From Actinomycetota bacterium (GTDB lineage: Bacteria; Actinomycetota; Actinomycetes; Mycobacteriales; Jatrophihabitantaceae): a stretch of DNA of 6,607 nucleotides. Shown one piece after another: positions 1-6,158 of the stretch. How positions within the stretch are numbered: position 1 is the stretch's first letter; every line of letters begins with the position of its first letter. The notes beneath the pieces are model-generated. The model did not search any database and was not told the origin of the DNA. It worked only from the letters and a program-made list of their open reading frames with translations. The position numbers and the translations under genes are program-made. The stretch is taken from assembly GCA_019241805.1 (NCBI GenBank), contig JAFAWL010000399.1, positions 1 through 6,607 of the forward strand, in the 5' to 3' direction.

Positions 1-1141
1 CGGGCCGCAGCGAGACGTTCGCCATGCGCTGCAACGGAATGTGCCCCGACGAGTCGGCGTAAGCGCAGCCGTTGGACCGCTCGAATCCGTGCTCGGCCGC
101 CATCTGGCGGTTGAGCTGATAGCCGACGAGCGTGCCGTCGCGGACGATGTCGAACTGCTGCGTCGCGACGCCCTCGTCGTCGTAGCCGATCGTGGCCAGG
201 CCGTGTTCCACCGTCCGATCGCCGCTGACGTTCATGATCGGGCTGCCGTAGGTAAGCGAGTTCAGCTTGTCCAGCGTCGCGAAGCTGGTTCCGGCGTAGG
301 CGGCTTCATAACCCAACGCTCGATCCAGTTCGGTCGCGTGGCCTATCGATTCATGGATGGTCAACCACAGGTTGGACGGGTCGATCACCATGTCATACCG
401 GCCTGCCTCGACCGATGGGGCCTTCACGTGTTCGGCCAACAGGCCCGGGAGCTCTGCGAGTTCGGCGTCGAAGTCCCAGCCTGTGCCGGTGAGGTACTCC
501 CAGCCCCGGCCGGCCGGCGGCGCCAGTGTGCGCATCGAGGAGAAGGCCCCGGCGCCGCGGTCGACGTGGACCGCCGTGAAGGCCGGATGCAGCCGTACCC
601 GCTGTTGGGTCGTCGTCGTGCCGCGAAGGTCGGCGTAGAACTTGTTCTCCAGAACCTGGGTCAGGTGCGCGTCCACGTGATCGACGCCGTCGGCGGCCAG
701 CAGCCTTTCCGAAAGCTCGGCCAGGCGAGCCGCCCGCTCGTCCTCGGCTACGGCGAACGGATCGACGTCGTAGGCCGATATCCAGACGGCGTCGGCATAA
801 ACGGCCTCGTCGGCCAAGCGCACCGGCTCGGCGGAGAGCACCCGGCTGACCTTCGCGATGGCGACGGCCTGCTCGGCCAACGCGGCGACCGCATCGGGGC
901 TCAGCTCGATGCCGGCCGCGAAGCCCCAGGCGCCCTGGTGCACGACGCGCACGCAGACGCCGAGGTCCTCGCTGTCGGTGCTCGAGTCCAACCGGGCGTC
1001 GCGCAGGTCGAGGGTGGCGACGCGGATCCGCTCGATACGAAAGTCGGCGTGTTCGGCGCCCAACTCGCGGGCGCGACTCAGCGCGGCGTCGGCCAACGAA
1101 CGCAACGGCAGGGAGGGGAACACCGGATCGATCTCGGACAT
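1..1141 (-). CDS. tldD: TldD family zinc metalloprotease, C-terminus cut off by window edge
   Basis: TldD is the catalytic subunit of the cytosolic TldD/TldE protease, known in enterobacteria for processing RiPP precursors such as microcin B17 and degrading CcdA; its actinobacterial substrates are not settled. The visible 380 codons begin MSEIDPVFPSLPLRSLADAA. An N-terminal domain includes GVCVRVVHQGAWGFAAG at about residues 66-82. The family zinc motif HESIGH lies at residues 263-268 and is followed by ATELDRALGYEAAYAGTSF; this position is nearly the same as in E. coli TldD (about 481 residues). The C-terminal portion, with the third zinc ligand (a cysteine in E. coli TldD), lies outside the window, so there is no stop codon here. 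The start at 1141 fits the family N-terminus; no Shine-Dalgarno is visible, but TAGATT ends 6 bases upstream, suggesting a leaderless message. It starts 39 bp after the peptidase gene. A tldE partner may follow to the left (inference). Confidence 0.95.
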   Translation of the reverse strand, partial: MSEIDPVFPSLPLRSLADAALSRARELGAEHADFRIERIRVATLDLRDARLDSSTDSEDLGVCVRVVHQGAWGFAAGIELSPDAVAALAEQAVAIAKVSRVLSAEPVRLADEAVYADAVWISAYDVDPFAVAEDERAARLAELSERLLAADGVDHVDAHLTQVLENKFYADLRGTTTTQQRVRLHPAFTAVHVDRGAGAFSSMRTLAPPAGRGWEYLTGTGWDFDAELAELPGLLAEHVKAPSVEAGRYDMVIDPSNLWLTIHESIGHATELDRALGYEAAYAGTSFATLDKLNSLTYGSPIMNVSGDRTVEHGLATIGYDDEGVATQQFDIVRDGTLVGYQLNRQMAAEHGFERSNGCAYADSSGHIPLQRMANVSLRP

Positions 1142-1147
1142 GGCGCA

Positions 1148-1153
1148 AATCTA
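1148..1153 (-). promoter_or_regulatory. Candidate -10 box for a leaderless tldD transcript
   Basis: On the minus strand the sequence reads TAGATT, six bases (TGCGCC), then the ATG of tldD. TAGATT fits the actinobacterial TANNNT -10 pattern, and the spacing would put the transcript start at or next to the A of the start codon. No convincing -35 is seen. The lack of a Shine-Dalgarno before this ATG supports the reading. If real, tldD can be transcribed independently of the peptidase gene that ends 39 bp upstream. Confidence 0.4.
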
Positions 1154-1180
1154 TGCCACAGTGCCGACGGGACACCGCCG

Positions 1181-2551
1181 TCAGCAGGCCCCGAGACCGC
1201 CGAAATAACCTTTGGTGAAGGAACCGATGCGCTCCAGGCCGGTGGTGCCCCGCTCACCGAAGACAAGATCGTTTCCGACCATCGTGAGTACGGCCACGGT
1301 CGCTTCGTCCATGTCCGGCGGCGACAGTGCGAACGAACGCCCACCGCCGGCGACGTTGACGTTCTCGGAGTACGCACCGGCCAAACAGCTGGAACCGAGC
1401 AGTGCGCTCGACGTGCTCAGGTCCCGACCGAACAGCTGATGCTGCACCGCCAATCCCCATCCGTAGACGAACAGCGTGCCCAGCGCATAGTCGCCGTACT
1501 GGTAAGCCTTCTTGGCGATGTCATCGCTGTAGTACACGGTGTTCGTGTCCGGGCAATAGCCGAACTCGCTGGCGGAGTTCGTGGCGCACGGCGGGTGGGT
1601 TGCCTCGGCGATCTTGACATCGGACCAGTCCTTGTTGATGGTGTCGGCGGCCTGCTTCCAATAGACGTTCAGGTCGGGCTGCAAACCACCCCCGGTAGGC
1701 GGCGGCGACGGGTCGAGCACCTGCGCCAGCGGCTCGTTTCCACCGGACGCGTAGTCGGAGTCGGAGGTGAAGGGCCGCTCGGTGAACGAGCGCTTGCTCC
1801 AGTCGGCGCTGTAGCAGTACGTGGCGCCGTGGTTGATTCCGTCGGCCAGCGCGCTCAGACGATCGAAGCCGTCGCCGTGTGTGCCCTTGTCGTCGGCCGA
1901 ATGCGAGGTGGGATCGCGCAGCTGGATATAACCGACTAGCACCTTGTCGAGCTCCGCCGACCCGATCCGGAAGTGCGCCGCCGAGAAATTCAATACCGAC
2001 GCCGTGAACGCGCCGGCCGCGCAGTCGGCCTGCGTCTCACGGACGATGGAGGACTCGGACGCGCTGATGCCCAGCCGTTGTTGCACCGCGTGTCCGAACT
2101 CGTGAGCGAAGACCAGCGCCACGAAGTAGGGCCCGTACGTCTTGGCCAACTTCGGAAGGAAACCGACCCGGTCGTAGGCGATCGAGTCGTCCAGCCGGCA
2201 GTAAAAGGCGTTGTCCTGGATGTTGCGTGGATCGCCGTCGATGCACGCCTCGTTGGACGCAGCCGCGGAAAGGTCGATGTCGTCGACCGAGTAGATCTTG
2301 CCCTGCAAGGCGGGCAATGCCTTGCCGCCGCTGATCGACGGATAGGCCTTCTGCCAGTAGGTGATGACGTCGGTCAGCGCGTTCTTGGCCAGTCGGTCGA
2401 AATCGGTGTGCGCGTCGTCGACGACCGAGAGCGAGGCGTCACTAGCCAACGGCGGCAGGCCGCTCGTCCCGCTGCCGTGCACCTGGGTCGAACACGCCGT
2501 CACGACGACCACCAGGAGACCGATCACCCAGGCGAGCGTCGCTCGGCGCAT
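1181..2551 (-). CDS. Lipoprotein neutral zinc metallopeptidase (YpfJ-like family) with a degenerate second domain copy
   Basis: This is a predicted 456-residue exported lipoprotein of the putative neutral zinc metallopeptidase family (Pfam Zn_peptidase, E. coli YpfJ-like); its substrate is unknown. The start at 2551 is preferred because it follows AGGAGG with 10-base spacing and begins a typical lipoprotein signal: MRR, a hydrophobic stretch, then VVTAC with the lipidated Cys at 20. The first domain (about 61-246) has HEFGH at 150-154 followed by AVQQR, then RETQADCAAGAF with the likely third ligand Glu172, and a closing THGDGFDRL...C segment. After a Pro/Gly-rich linker (PSPPPTGGG, about 281-289), a second domain (293-456) repeats the same layout but has YGWGL where HEFGH should be and Leu384 in place of Glu172. 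All four cysteines of domain 1 (103, 118, 177, 246) have counterparts (322, 333, 389, 456). At about 290 residues YpfJ is one domain long. The gene lies 85 bp after amylosucrase and 39 bp before tldD. Confidence 0.9.
   Translation of the reverse strand: MRRATLAWVIGLLVVVVTACSTQVHGSGTSGLPPLASDASLSVVDDAHTDFDRLAKNALTDVITYWQKAYPSISGGKALPALQGKIYSVDDIDLSAAASNEACIDGDPRNIQDNAFYCRLDDSIAYDRVGFLPKLAKTYGPYFVALVFAHEFGHAVQQRLGISASESSIVRETQADCAAGAFTASVLNFSAAHFRIGSAELDKVLVGYIQLRDPTSHSADDKGTHGDGFDRLSALADGINHGATYCYSADWSKRSFTERPFTSDSDYASGGNEPLAQVLDPSPPPTGGGLQPDLNVYWKQAADTINKDWSDVKIAEATHPPCATNSASEFGYCPDTNTVYYSDDIAKKAYQYGDYALGTLFVYGWGLAVQHQLFGRDLSTSSALLGSSCLAGAYSENVNVAGGGRSFALSPPDMDEATVAVLTMVGNDLVFGERGTTGLERIGSFTKGYFGGLGAC
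1184..1675 (-). repeat. Degenerate second copy of the zinc peptidase domain (protein-level repeat)
   Basis: Codons 293-456 of the peptidase gene encode a diverged copy of codons 61-246. Landmarks in the same order in both are: DVITYW / DLNVYW near the start, FYCRLDD / GYCPDTN, GHAVQQRL / GLAVQHQL, CAAGAF / CLAGAY, and a final GFDRL...G...C / GLERI...G...C in which 18 consecutive aligned positions need no gap. Cysteine spacings are 15, 59 and 69 in copy 1 and 11, 56 and 67 in copy 2. The residues aligned with zinc ligands His150, Glu172 and His154, and with catalytic Glu151, are Tyr363, Leu384, Leu367 and Gly364, so copy 2 should not bind zinc. The repeat is visible only in protein, which implies an old duplication. 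Confidence 0.85.
1814..2371 (-). repeat. Intact first copy of the zinc peptidase domain (protein-level repeat)
   Basis: Codons 61-246 of the peptidase gene form the intact family domain, with HEFGH at residues 150-154 and Glu172 in RETQAD as the likely third zinc ligand. The domain closes with the family-typical His-Gly...Arg...Gly...Cys segment, ending at Cys246. This is the catalytic partner of the degenerate copy at 1184-1675. Confidence 0.85.
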
Positions 2552-2636
2552 CCGGATCAGTCCTCCTGCCTGACTCGGCCCACGTGAGGCGTAGACGCTG
2601 AGTCTAGGCGGCATCAACGCCTCGGCGATGACGAGA
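2552..2636. promoter_or_regulatory. Intergenic region between amylosucrase stop and peptidase start, with a small inverted repeat
   Basis: This 85-bp gap holds the strong ribosome binding site of the peptidase gene (AGGAGG on the minus strand, 10 bases before the ATG). It also holds a perfect short inverted repeat, TAGAC-gctga-GTCTA, at 2592-2606, which could be a protein binding site or chance. I see no convincing -35/-10 pair and no T-rich terminator after amylosucrase, so read-through from amylosucrase into the peptidase gene is possible. Confidence 0.35.
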
Positions 2637-4565
2637 TCAGGCGATCAGCCACCGCACCGCGTAGGGCGGCAGCCACAGCTGCCCGTCGGCTGTGATCTCG
2701 ATCCGCCGGCCGGTGATGGCATCAGTTGCTGCCGCCAGGCCGTGCTCGGCCAGCCGTTCGCCCGGCCAGGGCCGCCACGAGTCGGTCACGTTGATCAGCT
2801 CGAGCAGCTCACCCAACGGGTGGCGCCGGAGCAACGGAAGCACGCCCGGGTCCTGGACGGGCAGGATCTCGGTCGGCACGGATGCGTCGAGCTGAGGCAG
2901 TCGGCGCCGGGCGGCGACCAGTTCGGTCAGACCGGTGAACATCTGGCCGGCCGGAGTCGACCGATCATGTCGGGACTCCGCCCGATCCCAATCCATCATC
3001 GGGCGGTGGGTCCAGCGATTGTCCCCGGCATGTGCGACTTCGGCGTCCCACTCGCGATCGTTGGGCATCGCGATCTCATCGCCCATCCAGATCACAGGCA
3101 CCCCGCCCCAACCGAGCACGACGGCGTAGGCAAGCAGCATCCGTCCGATCGCCCGATGGACCGACTCGGGGTCGGTGGCTCGCTCGAGGCCGGCCAGGCT
3201 CGCGGTCATGCCGCTGATGCGGCGATCTCCGGTCGCTGGGTTGGACTGGAAGACCAGACCGTCGGCGCTCGATCCGGGAAACCGGCCGCTGTAGTAATCG
3301 GACAGGAATGCGCGATGAGCAAAGCCGTCGAGGCCGACGGCATCGGCGTCGTTGTCAGCGATCGCCCAGCCGATGTCGTCGTGGCAACGGACATAGGTGA
3401 TCCACGCCGTCGTCGCCGGGATCGGCGGAAGCTGACGTAGCGCGTGAGCCGCCAACCGAACGTCTCGGGCAGCCAGCATCGACCAGATCTGCACCATCAG
3501 GCTGTTGTGATACGCCAGATCACTTACCTTGCCGTGATGGGCGCCCTGGCCCAGGTACTGCACCAGATCGGACGGAGCGACGATCGCTTCGGCCTTGAAG
3601 GCAACCGCCGGGGCCGCGATGCGGGCCACTGCCCGCAAGGCCTGCGTGATCGCGTGCACCTCGGGTTGGTTCTGACAATTGGTGCCGAGCCGTTTCCAGA
3701 TGAACGCGATCGCGTCGAGCCGAAGCACCTGTACGCCCAGGCCGGCGAGGAACAGGATGATCTCCGCGAAGGCGTGGAATACGTCAGGGTTCGACCAGTC
3801 GAGATCCCATTGGAAGGCGTTGAACGTCGTCCACACCCAGGCGCCCAGCTCGTCGTCCCAGCTGAAGCTGCCGGGCGCGAAATCGGGGAACACCTCAGGC
3901 AGCGTGCGCTCATAGGCGTCCGGGTCACTGCGGTCGGGAAAGATGCGGAAGAACGCGCGGTAATACTCGTCGCCCGCCCGAGCGGCCTGCGCCCACGGAT
4001 GTTCACGGGCCACATGATTGAGCACGAGGTCGAGGACCAAGCTGATATCGCGCTCGCGCAGTCGGGCCGCCAGCGTTTTGAGGTCGTCGATCGTGCCCAA
4101 ATCGGGCCGCACACTGCGGTAGTCGGCCACGGCGTAGCCGCCGTCGCTGTCGCCCTCGCGCGGACGTAGCAACGGCATCAGATGCAGGTATGAGACGCCT
4201 AGCTCCTCCAGGTAGTCCAGCCGCGAGGATATTCCGGCGAGATCGCCGGTGAAGCGGTCGCAGTAGGCGGCGTATCCGAGCATCGCTTCGGACTGGAACC
4301 AGTCGGGATCCAAGGTGCGAGCGGTGTCGAGCCGGCGCAGGTCAGGGTCTCGAGCGGCGAACGCGCTCGCGGCCAACCGAACCAGACGCGCGATCAACTC
4401 GCCCTGGGCCGCGGGGGGATAGACCGCGCGCAGGCCGTCCTCGAGGTCGGACCACCAGCGGTCCAAGCGCAGCTCGAACTGCTCACGCAGCTGCGCGTCG
4501 AGCGTCTCCAACACCGGGCGCGCCACGGCGTGCGCATGGTCGGGCGCCCTATACATGCTCGACAT
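2637..4565 (-). CDS. Amylosucrase (GH13 subfamily 4)
   Basis: Amylosucrase (EC 2.4.1.4) transfers glucose from sucrose onto a growing alpha-1,4-glucan, releasing fructose, with some hydrolysis and sucrose isomer formation. The 642-residue length matches the Neisseria polysaccharea enzyme (636), and the resemblance to it runs end to end. Catalytic residues are the nucleophile Asp284 in LRLDAIAFIWK, acid/base Glu326 in FKAEAIV, and Asp396 in CHDDIGW. The pair that closes the sucrose pocket in amylosucrases is present: Asp141 in SDGGYAV and Arg517 in DNRWTHRP. The B' region (about 185-255) contains RTLPEVFPDF and FQWDLDWSNP; Pro223 seems to replace Neisseria Arg226. No signal peptide is visible, so it is probably cytosolic. 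The start may be Met1 or Met4 (MSSM); neither has a good ribosome binding site. An operator-like palindrome lies 6 bp upstream. A sucrose hydrolase of the same subfamily is the main alternative. Confidence 0.95.
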   Translation of the reverse strand: MSSMYRAPDHAHAVARPVLETLDAQLREQFELRLDRWWSDLEDGLRAVYPPAAQGELIARLVRLAASAFAARDPDLRRLDTARTLDPDWFQSEAMLGYAAYCDRFTGDLAGISSRLDYLEELGVSYLHLMPLLRPREGDSDGGYAVADYRSVRPDLGTIDDLKTLAARLRERDISLVLDLVLNHVAREHPWAQAARAGDEYYRAFFRIFPDRSDPDAYERTLPEVFPDFAPGSFSWDDELGAWVWTTFNAFQWDLDWSNPDVFHAFAEIILFLAGLGVQVLRLDAIAFIWKRLGTNCQNQPEVHAITQALRAVARIAAPAVAFKAEAIVAPSDLVQYLGQGAHHGKVSDLAYHNSLMVQIWSMLAARDVRLAAHALRQLPPIPATTAWITYVRCHDDIGWAIADNDADAVGLDGFAHRAFLSDYYSGRFPGSSADGLVFQSNPATGDRRISGMTASLAGLERATDPESVHRAIGRMLLAYAVVLGWGGVPVIWMGDEIAMPNDREWDAEVAHAGDNRWTHRPMMDWDRAESRHDRSTPAGQMFTGLTELVAARRRLPQLDASVPTEILPVQDPGVLPLLRRHPLGELLELINVTDSWRPWPGERLAEHGLAAATDAITGRRIEITADGQLWLPPYAVRWLIA

Positions 4566-4625
4566 TCTGTCCGAAAGCGCTTACCAGTGCACGAGGGTTC
4601 GCGGTAGCTGCGGGAGACTGCGCGA
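4566..4625. promoter_or_regulatory. Divergent intergenic region between amylosucrase and the fusion gene
   Basis: Sixty bases separate two start codons that point away from each other, so promoters for both must lie here or overlap the coding ends. It contains the operator-like palindrome near the amylosucrase side. On the other side is a ribosome binding site for the fusion gene, GGGAG at 4612-4616, nine bases before its ATG. I could not pick a convincing -35/-10 pair for either direction. Confidence 0.6.
4572..4585. promoter_or_regulatory. LacI-family operator-like palindrome
   Basis: The sequence CGAAAGCGCTTACC is centred on a CG dyad at 4578-4579. It has GAAAGC against GCTTAC, one base away from a perfect 12-bp palindrome, and agrees at 11 of 14 positions with TGAAAGCGCTTTCA, the generalised LacI/CcpA/MalR-type site. 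It sits 6 bp before the amylosucrase ATG, inside or next to its 5' leader, where a bound repressor could block initiation or elongation. It is 40 bp from the divergent fusion gene, so it could affect both. No LacI-type regulator is encoded in the window. The match is visible; the function is inferred. Confidence 0.55.
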
Positions 4626-6086
4626 ATGACCGCGATCCCGGCACCGGCGCTCATCGTGCTGATCGGCGCCTCGGGATCGGGAAAGTCCACGTGGGCCGCC
4701 GGCCAGGTGGCCGGCTCCGAGATCGTTTCCTCGGATGACCTCCGAGCCGTCGTCGGTTCCGGTCGTCACGATCTCACGGCCACCGACGACGCGTTCGCCT
4801 TGCTCGACGCGATCCTGGCGGCCCGGACTCGGCGCGGCCTGACGACGGTGGTCGACACCCTCGGCCTCGATCCCGCCCGGCGACGCGGTTACCGGGATCT
4901 GGCTCGCCAACACGGCCTGCCGTCAGTGGCTGTGGTGTTCCATACCGCGCCGGCCGTCTGTCGGCGCCGCAACGCTGTCCGCGATCGACCCGTGCCGGCC
5001 GGCGCGATCGAGCAGCAATTGCGGCGCATGCGTGACGTGGTGCGGCAACTCGGCGACGAGCCATGGGATTTGGTGGTCACCCCGGCGGCGGTAGTCGAGC
5101 CGGATCATCTAGCCGGTTCGCATCGAGCCAGGACCGCGCAACGCGCTCGTCCGGGCCGATTGGAGTTCGTGCTGCAACTGTCGCGCTTTCCCGAGCGCAC
5201 CCCACCGGAGCAGTGGCTGCCCGAGATCGCGCTGCGAGCGGCAGAGGTCGGGCTCAGCGGTATCGCGCTGATGGATCACCTGATCCAGATTCCGCAGGTC
5301 GGGCGGCCCTGGGAACCGATCTACGAGCCGTGGGTGACGCTCGGCCTTCTCGCGGGCTTGCCGACAGCGCTGCGGCTGGGCACCTTGGTCAGCCCGGTGA
5401 CGTTGCGCTCGATCGGCGCGACGGCCAAGGCGGCGAGCACGCTCGATGTGGTCACCGGCGGTCGGGCGTTTCTGGGCCTCGGAGCCGGATGGTGGGAACG
5501 GGAGCACGCCGCCTTCGGGGTGCCGTTTCCGCCCGCCCCGGCACGGCTGGATGCGCTGGAACGGCACGCCGAGGCCCTACGCGCATTGTGGGCACCGGGC
5601 ACCAGACGCTACGTCGGTGAGCACATCGCACTGCCGGAAACGACGAGCTATCCACGACCGGTCGGACCGCTTCCTCTCATCATCGGCGGGTCAGGCGAGC
5701 GCACGCTCGGCATCGCCGCCCGCTGGGCCGACGCCAGCAACGTCGCCTCGCGATTGGAGGTCCTGGATCGAGCGCGGGAGATTCTGCGCCGGCGGCTCGA
5801 GCACACCGACCGACGAACGCCGTTCGCGCTCACCGTGCTCGACGTGCCTGTGATCGGCACCACCCACGACGAGGTCCACGCCCGCGTCGAGCGGCTACGC
5901 GGCTCGGTGTCCGCGGCTGCTTTCGCCCGTCGGCACCATGCCGGGGTCGTGGACGATCAGATCGGGCGCTATCGGCAACTCGCCGAGCGGGACGTACGCA
6001 CTGTCTTTCTCGCCCTGCCTGATCTCGCCGCGGCCGATGACTTGGACCGTCTTGCCCCGATCACGGCCGCGTTCGCCCAGGATTGA
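4626..6086 (+). CDS. Fusion protein: Pnkp-like P-loop kinase domain plus luciferase-like (probably F420-dependent) oxidoreductase domain
   Basis: This 486-residue protein joins two enzymes. Residues about 7-160 resemble the 5'-OH polynucleotide kinase domain of bacterial Pnkp (AAA_33-type P-loop). They show Walker A GASGSGKST (14-22), SSDDLR (35-40) holding the putative catalytic Asp and substrate Arg, TTVVDTLGLDPARRR (73-87), VAVVFHTAPAVCRRRNAVRD (101-120) and an Arg-rich lid. After a hydrophilic linker (about 160-177), residues 178-486 form a luciferase-like monooxygenase domain. It has ALMDHL (214-219), RLGTLVSPVTLRS (250-262), LDVVTGGRAFLGLGAGWW (273-290), FGVPFP (297-302) and PLIIGGSGERTLGIAARWAD (350-369), the pattern of actinobacterial F420-dependent oxidoreductases (Rv1855c-like). 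Neither substrate is known; F420 rather than FMN is inferred from family resemblance. The Pnkp phosphatase and ligase-like domains are absent. A ribosome binding site GGGAG precedes the ATG. No internal Met occurs between the Met in the kinase lid helix (135) and Met216, so two separate genes are unlikely. Confidence 0.88.
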   Translation: MTAIPAPALIVLIGASGSGKSTWAAGQVAGSEIVSSDDLRAVVGSGRHDLTATDDAFALLDAILAARTRRGLTTVVDTLGLDPARRRGYRDLARQHGLPSVAVVFHTAPAVCRRRNAVRDRPVPAGAIEQQLRRMRDVVRQLGDEPWDLVVTPAAVVEPDHLAGSHRARTAQRARPGRLEFVLQLSRFPERTPPEQWLPEIALRAAEVGLSGIALMDHLIQIPQVGRPWEPIYEPWVTLGLLAGLPTALRLGTLVSPVTLRSIGATAKAASTLDVVTGGRAFLGLGAGWWEREHAAFGVPFPPAPARLDALERHAEALRALWAPGTRRYVGEHIALPETTSYPRPVGPLPLIIGGSGERTLGIAARWADASNVASRLEVLDRAREILRRRLEHTDRRTPFALTVLDVPVIGTTHDEVHARVERLRGSVSAAAFARRHHAGVVDDQIGRYRQLAERDVRTVFLALPDLAAADDLDRLAPITAAFAQD

Positions 6087-6116
6087 GCGCAGCGGGATGA
6101 GCTGAGCGTGCAGCAA

Positions 6117-6140
6117 GAGCCCTCGCCCGCTTCCGGGCTC
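6117..6140 (+). terminator. Weak hairpin after the fusion gene, possible terminator
   Basis: The gap after the stop codon can fold in two competing ways. One is GCCCG-cttc-CGGGC (6125-6138), a 5-bp stem with a 4-base loop; the other is GAGCCC (6117-6122) with GGGCTC (6135-6140) and a 12-base loop. No T-run follows, so it is at best an atypical intrinsic terminator. It lies just upstream of the -10-like box of the next gene, so it would separate the fusion gene from the LCP gene. Confidence 0.3.
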
Positions 6141-6146
6141 AGCCTC

Positions 6147-6152
6147 TAACCT
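6147..6152 (+). promoter_or_regulatory. Candidate -10 box for a leaderless LCP transcript
   Basis: TAACCT, then six bases (GTCTCA), then the ATG at 6159. TAACCT fits TANNNT, and the spacing places transcription start at about the A of the ATG. There is no Shine-Dalgarno between it and the ATG, as expected for a leaderless mRNA. No -35 is evident. Confidence 0.45.
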
Positions 6153-6158
6153 GTCTCA

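Noticed and set aside
41..1939. A 632-codon open frame on the plus strand, antisense to tldD and the peptidase gene
   Set aside because: Its length is striking, but it spans two real minus-strand genes with clear motifs. Its translation is rich in Val, Arg, Gly and His with no recognisable domain, as expected from the complement of GC-biased codons.
2552..2617. A longer peptidase start at 2617, adding 22 residues
   Set aside because: The extra residues would bury the lipoprotein signal in the interior and ignore the AGGAGG placed 10 bases before the ATG at 2551.
2628..4169. Two consecutive long plus-strand open frames (2628-3440 and 3444-4169)
   Set aside because: Both lie entirely opposite the amylosucrase gene, whose catalytic motifs are intact; the translations show no domain and have the same biased composition.
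4587..4592. The palindrome GTGCAC beside the operator-like site
   Set aside because: Six-base palindromes are expected by chance, and nothing else supports a function.
5100..5165. A split into two genes at the kinase/oxidoreductase junction
   Set aside because: No stop or frame change is seen. The only plausible alternative start near the second domain is TTG at 5160, without a ribosome binding site, and the linker reads through smoothly.
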